This document shows, piece by piece, positions 54,987-64,000 of a stretch of DNA of 64,000 bases. The stretch covers positions 1 through 64,000 of the forward strand of contig NW_005200507.1 of NCBI RefSeq assembly GCF_000372725.1, in the 5' to 3' direction. Below the pieces are notes generated by a model. The model saw only the letters and a program-made list of their open reading frames with translations. It searched no databases and was not told the origin of the DNA. The stretch is from Emiliania huxleyi CCMP1516. Its lineage: Eukaryota > Haptophyta > Isochrysidales > Noelaerhabdaceae. Position 1 is the first letter of the stretch; every line of letters starts with the position of its first letter. Made by a program: the position numbers and the translations under genes.

Positions 54987-55800
54987 AGCGGCCGCACATT
55001 GCTCGCTACCCCCCCTGCACATCTAAAGTCATGGCGGACCCCCCCCCCAGCACCCCCCCCCCCAGCAGCAGCGCTCTGCTGCTGGGGGGTGCTGGCATCT
55101 CTGTACAAGACAGCAGCTGTAAGTAAGTACGGTTAGCGTTCCAGTGGCGAGAATTTATGGTCGACAAAACCAGTGGTCTCACCGGCGTACCCTCCTACTG
55201 CCAGCCGGGCGCGGGGCACGCCAGTCTCTTTTCTTCTCCTCTCGTGCCTCGCGGCGCCTCTGCTTCAAGGAGGGAAGATATTGCTCTCGCAGCCCATACG
55301 CCGTGGCACAGCCGGGAGAGTACAGCGGGCTGTACAAGTTGCTCCATATCTTCGCATGCTCGTCGTTGGTGATATCCGCGCGAGGTCATACGCCACAGGC
55401 CAGCAATCACTCGGTGACGAGACTACTGATGTAGGCGCGACGCTCTGACACCGAGTGTTGCTCGACGCTGCGACACCGCCGAGTACCGCGCAGCGAGAGC
55501 GTTGCAGCGCTCAACCTCGCGGAGTTGCCCTCTCGCTATCATCACGCTTCACGGCGGTCGGTCTGCTTGATTTGTCGGAAGACATGCCTCGAGCGTACCG
55601 CTAAAACAACACGAGCCGAGGTGGGAGGGGGCGGCGGCGGCGAAGAGGCGGGAGAGCTGGGTCCGTGCGCTCTGCTGCTGGGGGGGTCGGGACCCCCCCC
55701 CCAGCAGCAGCGCTCTGCTGCTGGGGGGGTCAGACCCCCCCCCCTAGCAGCAGGGATGACTTTAGATGTGCAGGGGGGGTAGCGAGCAATGTGCGGCCGC
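54987..55800. mobile_element. Foldback-type element with about 47-bp terminal inverted repeats
   Basis: GAGCGGCCGCACATTGCTCG followed by CTACCCCCC and TGCACATCTAAAGTCAT at 54987-55032 reappears in reverse complement at 55755-55800. Next to each arm are nested palindromes of the type CCCCCCAGCAGCAG-CGCT-CTGCTGCTGGGGGG (about 55056-55090 and 55668-55755). TCG flanks both ends, which could be a 3-bp target-site duplication. No transposase seen. Confidence 0.7.
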
Positions 55801-56602
55801 TCTCGCCTCCAATCAGGCGCTCTCACCACTGCACAGCTGTCCACGAGCACCCGCAGCTGCACTGCTCAACGCTCAAGCTCAGGAGCATCCCCTTGTTGTC
55901 GCAGCTTTGTGCAGTGCAGCGTGCGAGCAGCGCAGCGCCAGGCAGACCCCTGGCACGCCCGGGCGGCTGTGTGTGAGACGGAGGCCCGCCGAGCGAATGC
56001 GAGCCACATCCGCGGCCATGTCTCCTGCCGCCGCGAGCGAGCGGCGCAAAGAGGACTCCGGCCTTTTCGTACGATCGTACCCACACCTCCACCGGTGCGA
56101 GTGGCTGCCACAGTTCGACTATGGGGAGGATCGAACATCACTAGCGCCCAGACAGGGTCCGAAGAAAGAGAAAGCGCATGCCCAACAAGAACACAACGCA
56201 CTCTCTCACATGACAAGCGATCCCACGTGCCACGATTGCGGATGTGGGCACTACATGATTACATGAAGGTGGAGGGGCCCGTCTGAAGAAAGAACCGGCT
56301 CACCACGAGGTGTGAAAGATAAGGTTTTTGCTCGCCTTCCCTGGGACCCCGTGTTGCGTGACTCTGTGCGATTTCGGGTCCGGGGTTGTGCGTTTACGTG
56401 AAAGAAGATAGCCCGACGCGAGCTGAGCCACAGGTGCTCGGGCCGGCGGTTCAGCTGGTCCCGTATCGCCGGGCGCCGACGGCGCCGCTGCGCAAAATTC
56501 ATAGTGCACGACGAGCCGACCGCAAAGCAAGCGTGCTCACAGAGCCCCGGCAGCTTGGAGCCGGCAGAGCCCCGGCAGAGCGTGAGCACAGAGCCCCGGC
56601 AC
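55801..56602. other. Spacer 5' of the symporter gene
   Basis: Family 3 copy 2 lies at about 56180-56235 (AACACAACGCACTCTCTCAC, then ATGACAAGCGATCCCACG). No gene recognised. AGCCCCGGCA(G/C) is repeated three times at 56541-56602. Confidence 0.5.
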
Positions 56603-58150
56603 ATGGAGCCGTTCGGTGATGAGCCTCTCGTCCTCGGCCCGTCTTCTTCGCGGCGAAGCAGCGGCTCGCAGGGCGCTTGCTGGAGCCACCCCGTCGCCGT
56701 GGTCGTTTGCTGCGCCAGCCTCGGCCTGCTGGCCGGCTGGGGGCTGTCGTCCTGGCAGCCGGCGGACCCGGCAGCCAAGAGGAGCGCCGTGCGGTGGGTC
56801 GGCCTGGTTGGCGACCTCTTCCTGCGCGGGTTGCGCTGCGTCGTCCTGCCGCTGGTATTCGTGAGCGTGACGCTCTCCGTGGCCGACATGCTGGCGAGGG
56901 GCAAGGCTGGCGAGGTCGTGAGGCGGACCATTCTCCTCTACCTGACCACGACCGTCGCGGCCGCGAGCATCGGCGTCGGCACCGCGCTGGTCTTCTCCCG
57001 CCTGTTCCTTCCGTCGCACGCGCCCGGCGCGACGGCGGCGGGAGACGCCGAGCTCGCCAACCTCTCGCTCAGCGACACGCTGTACGAGGGCGTCTTCCTC
57101 AAGCTCGTCTCGTCCAACCTCACCGCCGACTTTGCCGCCTCCAACTTCGCGTCGCTCATCGTCTTCGCCGTCGCCCTCGGCTTCGGCCTGCACCACGCGG
57201 CGGAGCGCGGCGGCGGCGGCAGCGGCGGCGGAGGAGGCGGCGGCGGCGGCGGCGGCGGAGGCGGAGGTGCGCGCGAGAGGCGACTGCTGACGCTCTTCAG
57301 GGAGGTGGAGGAGGTGCTGCTGGTGCTCGTGGGGTGGCTGCTGCGGCTCACGCCCGCCGCCGTGCTCTCGCTGGTGGCGAACGCGCTCGGCCAGCAGGCG
57401 GACCTCGGCGCCGCCCTCGCGAACGTGGGCCTGCTGCTCTGCGCCACCGCCGTCGGCTTCTCGCTCCACGCCGCCGCGTACCTCCTCCTCCTCGCTCTGG
57501 TCACCCGAGAGAGCCCGCTCCCGTTCCTCCGCCACGTCGTCCCGGCCCAGGTCGTCGCCTTCGCCACCGCCTCCTCCGCCGCCACCGTCCCCGTCACCAC
57601 GCGGTGCGTCCTCGAGAGCGGGCAGGTGCCGCCGCACATAAGCCGCTTCGTCATCCCCCTCGGCGCAACCCTCAACATGGACGGGGGCGCGCTCTACTTT
57701 CCCGTCGCCACCGTCTTCCTCGCCGTCACCGCCGGCCTCGCCGACCAGCTCTCCGTCGCCAGCTACGCCATGCTGTTGCTCATCGCGACCCTCGGCTCGG
57801 CCGGCGCGGCGCCGGTGCCGTCCGCAGGTCTCGTCCTGATCGTGACGGCGTACAACACGGTCTTCAGCGCCTCGGGCATCCCGCCCACCTTCTCCTTCCT
57901 CCTCGCCGTCGACTGGCTGCTTGACCGCCTCCGCACCACGCTCAACGTCACCGGCGACGCCGCCGTCGCGCGGCTGGTGGCGCACTACGAGGCTGCGGAG
58001 GCGGCCTCGGCGCGCGAGCGGCGAGCCCGATGCGGCCGCGAGCTAGGAGGGATGGAGGCGGGGCGGATCGGAGGCGGCGGGGCTGGCAGCGGCGGCGGAC
58101 CTCTGGCGCCGGCGCGAGACCAAGAGGCGAGATCCGACCTCGAGAGCTAA
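56603..58150 (+). CDS. SLC1-type dicarboxylate / amino acid:cation symporter
   Basis: Single-exon gene, 515 residues, from the first ATG (MEPFGDEPLVLGPSSSRRSS). It belongs to the DAACS family (SLC1, GltPh-like), which imports glutamate, aspartate, neutral amino acids or dicarboxylates with Na+ or H+. Hallmarks: LRCVVLPLVFVSVTLSVADM early; SSAATVPVTTRCVL for the HP1 serine-rich loop; FVIPLGATLNMDGGALYFP for TM7 (NMDGT, here NMDGG); GAAPVPSAGLVLIVT for HP2; and DRLRTTLNVTGDAAVARLV for TM8, with the Asp, Arg and Asn that bind substrate and cation. A poly-Gly loop (GGGGGGGGGGGGGG) sits between early helices where family members have a variable loop. The Gly/Ala-rich C-terminus is probably cytosolic. 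Plasma or plastid membrane location cannot be told. Confidence 0.93.
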   Translation: MEPFGDEPLVLGPSSSRRSSGSQGACWSHPVAVVVCCASLGLLAGWGLSSWQPADPAAKRSAVRWVGLVGDLFLRGLRCVVLPLVFVSVTLSVADMLARGKAGEVVRRTILLYLTTTVAAASIGVGTALVFSRLFLPSHAPGATAAGDAELANLSLSDTLYEGVFLKLVSSNLTADFAASNFASLIVFAVALGFGLHHAAERGGGGSGGGGGGGGGGGGGGGARERRLLTLFREVEEVLLVLVGWLLRLTPAAVLSLVANALGQQADLGAALANVGLLLCATAVGFSLHAAAYLLLLALVTRESPLPFLRHVVPAQVVAFATASSAATVPVTTRCVLESGQVPPHISRFVIPLGATLNMDGGALYFPVATVFLAVTAGLADQLSVASYAMLLLIATLGSAGAAPVPSAGLVLIVTAYNTVFSASGIPPTFSFLLAVDWLLDRLRTTLNVTGDAAVARLVAHYEAAEAASARERRARCGRELGGMEAGRIGGGGAGSGGGPLAPARDQEARSDLES

Positions 58151-58348
58151 CAGACCATCGCACGTTTTCTTTTCTACTTCCTTCCGTCGTTCATGAAAGT
58201 AAAAACGATCAGACACGCTAGGCTCCGCGGCCTCATCGAATGTGTTTGCAATTGCGTAAAAATTTATTTTTCACGCCGGCGCTCCGTCTTGAGCTGTGGT
58301 TGTCGGTCGCCCCCTCGCTCCGCCTCCGGATACATCCTGCCTGTGTTC

Positions 58349-58876
58349 ATGGACCCTCTCGCCGCGCTGGGCGCGTACGGCGAGGACTCCGATTCTGAGG
58401 ACGAGGACGCGGCGCCGTCGGCCCTGCATTCTTCCGCCGCGTCCCTCGCAGCGTCCACTGCCGCCTCCGCCGCCGCCGCCGCCGCCGCCACCGCGCCCTC
58501 GCAACCGGCGCTCCCGTCGGCCTCGGACCTGGGCCTGCCCGACTCCTGGACCAGCACCGGAGGCGACAGCGACGACGAGCAACCGACCGATCCCAAGGGC
58601 ACGCGCTACAATGCGGTGCCTCTACCGTCCTCACTCGCCGCGGCGGCGGGTCCGGGGTCGAGGCATTCAAAGTCGCATATGCCGGCCGCGTTACCAATCT
58701 CGACTCCGGGCGGACCGGCCGAGCCGCCCGCAAAGCGCCGCGCCGTCGCCGCTCCGCAGGCGGCGAGCGGCGCCAAGAAGGCGCTGCTGCCACCGCAGCT
58801 GCGCCGGCCGAATGTGGTGACAGAGGACGCAAGGGCCTGGTCCTCAAAGCAGGGCCGGCCGAAGCCCCGTGAGTGA
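58349..58876 (+). CDS. Acidic Ala-rich nuclear-type protein with LPPQL...NVVTED motif
   Basis: Start ATG 58349 (MDPLAALGAYGEDSDSEDED). The middle is poly-Ala and disordered. The end has a basic patch (PPAKRRAVAAPQAA) and ALLPPQLRRPNVVTEDARAW, a motif I associate with small conserved nuclear proteins of plants and animals, though I cannot name the family safely. The stop codon lies in CCCCGTGAGTGAG, which is also a strong splice donor, so a short further exon is possible. GGTTGATGACTGTTC is repeated downstream at about 58920 and 58948, the second copy after a CAG. Confidence 0.55.
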   Translation: MDPLAALGAYGEDSDSEDEDAAPSALHSSAASLAASTAASAAAAAAATAPSQPALPSASDLGLPDSWTSTGGDSDDEQPTDPKGTRYNAVPLPSSLAAAAGPGSRHSKSHMPAALPISTPGGPAEPPAKRRAVAAPQAASGAKKALLPPQLRRPNVVTEDARAWSSKQGRPKPRE

Positions 58877-60272
58877 GTGAGGCGCGCGCATACCCGTACC
58901 ACTCCTGCGCTCGTTGTGTGGGTTGATGACTGTTCTTGGTCAACAGGGTTGATGACTGTTCGTAAATCCATATTGTCTATGTGATCGCAACCCGCTCAGG
59001 CTTGATTTTTCTCGTTGCCTCCAGTCGCGCGGCGCCATCGTCCTCGACCCAGTGCCGGCCTGTGGCAAGCTTGGCAGCTCGCGGATCGATGATCGCCACG
59101 AGCTGCTGCCCGACGACCCCGCCGCTCGCCTTCGACACGACCGTCCTAACAATCGGCGGCGGTGAGCGGCCACCTCCTTGGCTCAGCGCTGGTGTTATCA
59201 CGTCTCAGCTGCTTCATTGCCATGTCCAGTTATGGCGGAGACGCGCTGATAGCTTTTCCTGTGCACGCGGTTGGACCAGCATGCCCAGCATGGCCATCGG
59301 GTGCGTGGCGCTTCGGTGGCGCAAAAAGACCTGTTTGCGCTGTCTTCGATCTCAGCGGCTACATGCGCTGCTGCGCGTACCTGTGACGCACACATGTTGC
59401 TCACATCCATATACCTCACTAACATACAGCTGGCGAGCCTTGCATCCCTCGTCTGGCCATGCTGTGCATCATTTCACCGTATGCAGCCGTATACGCCCAC
59501 GGTGCTCGCACAGGGTCGGGTGTCACGGTGCTCGTGGCAAGCATCTCCGTCACTCTTGTGACTTATGGGCTTGGTGGCGTTGCCTCCGGTGCTACTGCTG
59601 GCTAGGGTGCCAATGGCGCGACGGGAGGCGGCCATTGGCGCCACTACACTCTACAGCAACGATTGTTAGGCGGGCCGGAAAAATCCATACTGCACCAAGT
59701 GCACTCCAAGTGCTCCAAGTGCTCCAGTCGCTTTGCGGCTGCCGGACGATGGCGAGAACGTGCGTCACGAGCTTCTGTGTGCGGTGGCGGGCTCGGGGAG
59801 CGGAACCAAGCTTGTCAAGGACGCACAGAGGATGGGTCTGGAGGATGGCGAGCGATCTGGGTGCAAGTGGTGCACTCCAGGCGTACCACACCCATTGTTA
59901 GACGGCGTGAAAATTCAAGTATTAGCGAAATATCCATCCATCGTTCGAATGCGGGCTGCCAGGGGCAGATTAGAGATGGTGCGCCGAGATGTGAGAAGAA
60001 AGACCTTGTATGTAGGTAGAGAGGGAGCTGCTTATACCTCTGGTACGTAGGATGGCCGAACGAGACGATAGTCGGGAATAAACAAAGAAGGATCTCCATG
60101 AGAGATGGGCGACGCACGAACACAGAGGCAGAGAGCTACAATGGTTTCTTCAATCGGCTTCGGCCGCGACGCTGGCCACGCCCTGGCCACGCCCTCTCTT
60201 TGCTCGATCTGCTGCGAGCCCGGTTCTTCGCGGCCCGCCTCGCGCGTGGACGGGGCCATCTCCGCGCGGCGG
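58877..60272. repeat. Spacer with short duplications
   Basis: GTGCACTCCAAGTGCTCC-type repeats are at 59694-59735 (family 2) and GTGCACTCCAGGCG near 59872. ATTGTTAG(G/A)CGG with A-rich flank is duplicated at about 59663 and 59893. GAGATGGGCGACGCACGAAC at about 60099 matches the complement of sequence at about 54065-54085. Open frames (for example 58981-59901) have no domain. Confidence 0.45.
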
Positions 60273-63200
60273 ATGGGCACCATGAAGGAATGGGTGTCCG
60301 ACCAGCTCATGAGCTTGCTCGGGTACTCGGAAAACTTTCTCACCGATTACGTGACCAACCTCGCCTCGTCGGAAAAGTCGGCCGCGGCTCTCCTCGCCAA
60401 GCTGCACGCGGCCGATGTGCCAAACACGCCGGCGACACGCAAGTTCGCGGAGGACCTCTTCGCGCGGGCGCCGCGTAAGAGCGGCGGCGCCGCGGCACAG
60501 CAGAAGGCGCGCGCTGCCGCCGACAAAAAGGAGAAGCTCGACCTGCTCAAGCAGAACGCGGAGTACGGGCTCCTCGATGACGACGACGACGAGGCGGCGG
60601 AGACCGAGGCGGCGGTGCAGCGCGCTCTCAAGGAGCGGCAGCGGGCGCAGCGCAAGCGAAGCCGCGCTGCGGGCGACGAGGCGGCCGCTGCCGCGCCGGC
60701 CGCGCCGAGCTCCGAGGGAGCGGAGGCGGCCGCGGCGGCTGCGGCGGACACGGAGCGCGCCCGCGACCTGGCGGAGCGCGACGAGTTCGCGGAGCGGCTG
60801 CGGCAGCGCGATCTGGAGAAGACGCGCAAGCTGGGCGGCGACGCGCTCGCCGTGGTCGGCCGGCGCGAGGACGAGGCGCGGCTGCTCAAGGCCAACGACG
60901 AGGAGAAGGCGAGCGTGCTGGAGCAGCTGCGAAAGGTGTCGCGGCAAGTGTACCTGGAGAAGCGCGAGAAGCAGAAGCTGGAGGAGGCGCGCGACGACGT
61001 GCGCGACGAGGAGTACCTCTTCGGCGACGTCGAGCTGACCGCGCGCGAGAAGGAGGAGCGCGACCTCAAGAAGCGTCTTTACGACCTCGCTAACGAGCGC
61101 GTCAACATCTCGGACAAGGTGGAGCGGTACACGATGCCGTCCGCGTACGACGACCTCGAGGGCGGCGCGCGGCAGGACGAGCGCTTCGACGGGCTGCTCG
61201 CTCGCTACCAGGAGGAGGAGGGCGAGGAGATGAATGAGTTCCAGGCGTGGGACGCCACGCAGATCAAGCGCTCGACGGCGCGGGTCGGAGCCGCTGATCG
61301 GCGGGGCAAGGGCGCGCAGATGGGCGAGACGGGAGGCAAGGAGTACGAGCTCGTGATGGCGACCGAGGAGCAGATCGACTTCATCGCCGACGAGATCATC
61401 GCAGGCAATCTCGGCGAGCCTGGCGCAGACGCGCCGAAGAAGCCGTCCAAGAAGGACTCGCTCGCGGAGGCGACCAGCCGCCTCGCCCGCCTCGCCCGCC
61501 TCGCCCGCCTCGCCCGCCTCGCCCGCCTCGCCCGCCTCGCCCGCCTCGCCCGCCTCGCCCGCCTCGCCCGCCTCGCCCGCCTCGCCCGCCTCGCCCGCCT
61601 CGCCCGCCTCGCCCGCCTCACTCCCCTCACTCCCCTCACTCCCCTCACTCCCCTCACTCCCCTCCGCCTCCTCCCCTCCGCCCCCCGCCCCGGCACGCCG
61701 CGCCCCCGCCGACGCGCCCCGCCTCGCTCCCCCCCGCCTCACTCCCCCCCGCCTCACCCCCCCCGCCGGCCGTGCCGCAGGTGCGCAAGACCCTCCCCGT
61801 CTTTCCGTACCGCGAGCAGATCATCGAGGCGGTGAACAGCTACCAGTGCCTGATCATCGTCGGCGAGACAGGCTCCGGCAAGACGACGCAGGTGCCGCAG
61901 TACCTGATGGAGGCGGGCTACTGCGAGGACGGCAAGAAGATCGGCTGCACGCAGCCGCGCCGTGTGGCCGCCATGTCCGTCGCCGCCCGCGTCGCCGAGG
62001 AGGTTGGCTGCAAGCTGGGCAACGAGGTTGGCTACTCGATCCGGTTCGAGGACTGCACCTCGGAGCGGACCGCGCTCAAGTACATGACGGACGGCATGCT
62101 GCTGCGCGAGTTTCTCGGCGAGCCCGACCTCGCCTCCTACTCGGCGATGATCCTGGACGAGGCGCACGAGCGCACGCTCCACACCGACGTCCTCTTCGGC
62201 CTGCTCAAGGACATCGCGCGCTTCCGGCCGGACATCAAGCTGCTAGTCTCGTCGGCGACGCTCGACGCGGCAAAGTTCTCCGAGTACTTCGACGACGCGC
62301 CCGTCTTCAACATCCCGGGCCGCCGCTACCCGGTCGACATCCTCTACACGAAGGCGCCCGAGGCGGACTACCTCGAGGCGGCGGTCGTGACGGTGCTTCA
62401 GATCCACATCACGCAGGGGCCGGGCGACATCCTCGTCTTCTTCACGGGGCAGGACGAGATCGAGTCGGCGCAGGAGACGCTGCAGCACCGCACGCGCGGC
62501 TTCGGCACAAAGATCGCCGAGCTCATCGTCCTCCCCATCTACGCCAACCTGCCGTCCGACATGCAGGCAAAGATCTTCGAGCCGACGCCGCCCGGCGCGC
62601 GCAAGGTGGTGCTCGCGACCAACATCGCCGAGACGTCGATCACCATCGACAACATCATCTATGTCATCGACCCGGGCTTCAACAAGATGAACTCGTACAA
62701 CCCCCGCACCTCGATGGAGTCGCTCATCGTCACGCCGGTCGCAAAGTCGTCCGCGAACCAGCGCGCCGGCCGCGCGGGCCGCGTCGCCCCCGGCAAGTGC
62801 TTCCGGCTGTACACCAAGTGGGCCTACCTGAACGAGCTCGAGGACAACATCATCCCGGAGATCCAGCGCACCAACCTCGGCTCGGTGGTGCTCATGCTCA
62901 AGTCGCTCGGCATCAACGACCTCATCCACTTCGACTTTATGGACCCGCCGCCCGCGGAGACGCTCATCCGCGCGCTCGAGCAGCTCTACGCGCTCGGCGC
63001 GCTCAACGACCGCGGGGAGCTGACCAAGCTCGGGCGGCGGATGGCCGAGTTCCCGATGGACCCGCAGGCCTCGAAGACGCTGCTCTCCGCCGAGCCGTAC
63101 GGCGTGGTGGCCGAGGTGCTCTCCATCTGCGCGATGCTGCAGATCGGCGCCTCCATCTTCTACCGGCCGAAGGAGCGCGCGATGCACGCCGACAACGCGC

Positions 63201-63748
63201 GCAACAACTTCAACCGGCCGGGCGGCGACCACTTCACGCTGCTCAACGTGTGGAACCAGTGGGCCGAGACGCAGTACTCGACGCAGTGGTGCTTTGAGAA
63301 CTTCATCCAGGTGCGCTCGATGCGCAAGGCGCGCGACATCCGCGAGCAGGTCGAGGCGCTCTGCGAGCGGGTCGAGCTCGAGGTGACGTCCGACCCGCAG
63401 GCGACGGACGGGGTCGCGAAGGCGGTCACGGCGGGCTACTTTTACCACACGGCGCAGCTGCAAAAGACGCTCGACTACCGGACCGTCAAGCACCCGCAGA
63501 CGGTCCACGTCCACCCGTCCTCGACGCTGCACGGCTCGCAGCCACGGTGGGTAGTCTACCACGAGCTCGTCTTCACCACCAAGGAGTTTATGCGGCAGAT
63601 CATCGAGATCAAGCCCGACTGGCTCGTCGAGATCGCGCCGCACTTTTACCAGCGGAAGGACATCGAGGACGACGCGGGCAAAAAGATGCCCAAAACCGCG
63701 GGCAAGGCGGCCGCGGCGGGCGGCAGGGGGAAGGCGTCGGTGACATGA
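60273..63748 (+). CDS. DHX16: DHX16/Prp2-like DEAH-box pre-mRNA splicing helicase
   Basis: Spliceosomal ATPase that remodels the Bact complex before the first transesterification. Exons 60273-61469 and 61781-63748, 1054 residues, close to human DHX16 (about 1040). The N-terminal region has [20 protein letters not shown], long charged helices, and [20 protein letters not shown] followed by [14 protein letters not shown], features of the DHX16/Prp2 group. Helicase: motif [17 protein letters not shown], Ia [89 protein letters not shown]2/winged helix and OB-fold domains follow. The single intron (GC donor) contains a minisatellite. The ATG at 60273 was chosen over 60105 or 60141, which lie in repeat-derived sequence. 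The product would process the many introns in this window. Confidence 0.95.
61470..61780 (+). repeat. Minisatellite intron of the DHX16-like gene
   Basis: The 9-bp unit CGCCTCGCC is repeated about 15 times (61480-61620), followed by ACTCCCCTC five times, and a C-rich tract up to the acceptor. Confidence 0.9.
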
Positions 63749-64000
63749 CGCCGCGAGGGCGCCGGCGGGGGCCGCGCCCAAATAAATCACGTACAGTACA
63801 CGCCCGACCGTGTCCGTGATCTCCGTGAGAACCGTGTCCCTCTCGAGCGCGGGCCGCGGGGGGGGAAATGTCGATCTCCGAGACTTTGCACACATACGTA
63901 TCGTGATAGAAAAGACGCAAATGTTTTGGCGTGTGTGGTTCCCTCTTCAAGGAGCGCCTAGGCCCTGCGCGACGTCGCCGGCGTGACTCAGCCAGCGCTC
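63749..64000. other. 3' flank of the DHX16-like gene
   Basis: AATAAA at about 63780 may be a polyadenylation signal. No further gene seen to the window end. Confidence 0.4.

Noticed and set aside
61480..61700. Arg-Leu-Ala repeat domain (LARLARLAR) in the helicase
   Set aside because: It is intronic minisatellite; removing 61470-61780 gives [16 protein letters not shown], as expected for the DHX16 family.
62243..63895. 550-residue reverse-strand ORF under the DHX16-like gene
   Set aside because: Antisense shadow of a strongly conserved helicase exon.

Overview
The window is nuclear DNA from a very GC-rich eukaryote. The coding third positions are almost all G or C. Genes are broken by short (about 60-300 bp) GT-AG and, unusually often, GC-AG introns. 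Several proteins carry N-terminal signal or bipartite targeting sequences. Minisatellites and (GT)n/(GA)n runs are abundant, and there are two N gaps. This combination fits a haptophyte alga such as Emiliania huxleyi; that assignment is inferred from style and gene content, not from a marker gene. No rRNA, tRNA, CRISPR or prokaryotic operon was seen.

Layout, left to right. 1-1.5 kb: a broken unknown ORF. 1.87-8.91 kb (+): a nine-exon CHD-type chromatin remodeller (PHD, CXXC-like finger, two chromodomains, SNF2 ATPase, SANT-like) whose C-terminal part carries a domain resembling the McrB N-terminal DNA-binding domain (DUF3578). 9.5-11.7 kb (-): a UVRAG/Vps38-like subunit of the class III PI3-kinase complex. 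11.75-16.5 kb: repeats, a 39-copy decamer satellite, and a complete hAT-like DNA transposon with an 8-bp target-site duplication. 16.7-17.7 kb (-): a TLC-domain membrane protein. 18-19.5 kb: hypothetical ORFs and dispersed repeats. 20.1-22.5 kb (-): a GT32-like glycosyltransferase ending in a ShK domain. 22.6-25.2 kb: repeat-rich spacer. 25.2-27.7 kb (+): F-box, kinase-like and cyclin segments either side of a gap. 28.2-30.0 kb (-): a DnaJ chaperone with a secretory/plastid leader. 30.8-31.8 kb (+): a secreted or plastid STI1-repeat protein. 33.2-35.2 kb (-): an organelle-type DEAD-box helicase. 35.5-39.3 kb: a large mobile element with inverted repeats and degraded ORFs. 39.7-45.3 kb (+): a ten-exon membrane protein with a repeated Cys/Trp module. 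46.0-47.5 kb (-): a Gln/His/Gly-rich protein. 47.75-49.7 kb (+): a patatin-like phospholipase. 50.35-53.35 kb (-): a type II membrane glycosyltransferase. 53.4-56.5 kb: foldback and dispersed repeats. 56.6-58.15 kb (+): an SLC1-type dicarboxylate/amino-acid symporter. 58.3-58.9 kb (+): an acidic nuclear-type protein. 60.3-63.75 kb (+): a DHX16/Prp2-like spliceosomal DEAH helicase.

The genes are unrelated housekeeping or membrane genes, not a pathway cluster. The gene models marked as in frame were checked by summing exon lengths (for example 6297 nt for the CHD gene, 2484 nt for the glycosyltransferase, 4338 nt for the module protein). The most striking shared property is at the splice sites. 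Six GC-AG introns in three genes start with a sequence that is repeated, over 10-23 bp with at most one mismatch, at the start of the next exon. This looks like intron birth by tandem duplication of an AG|GC site. The other headline observations are the CHD-McrB-N fusion, the possible F-box/kinase/cyclin fusion, the intact hAT-like element, and a dispersed repeat that several times lies close upstream of a gene start.
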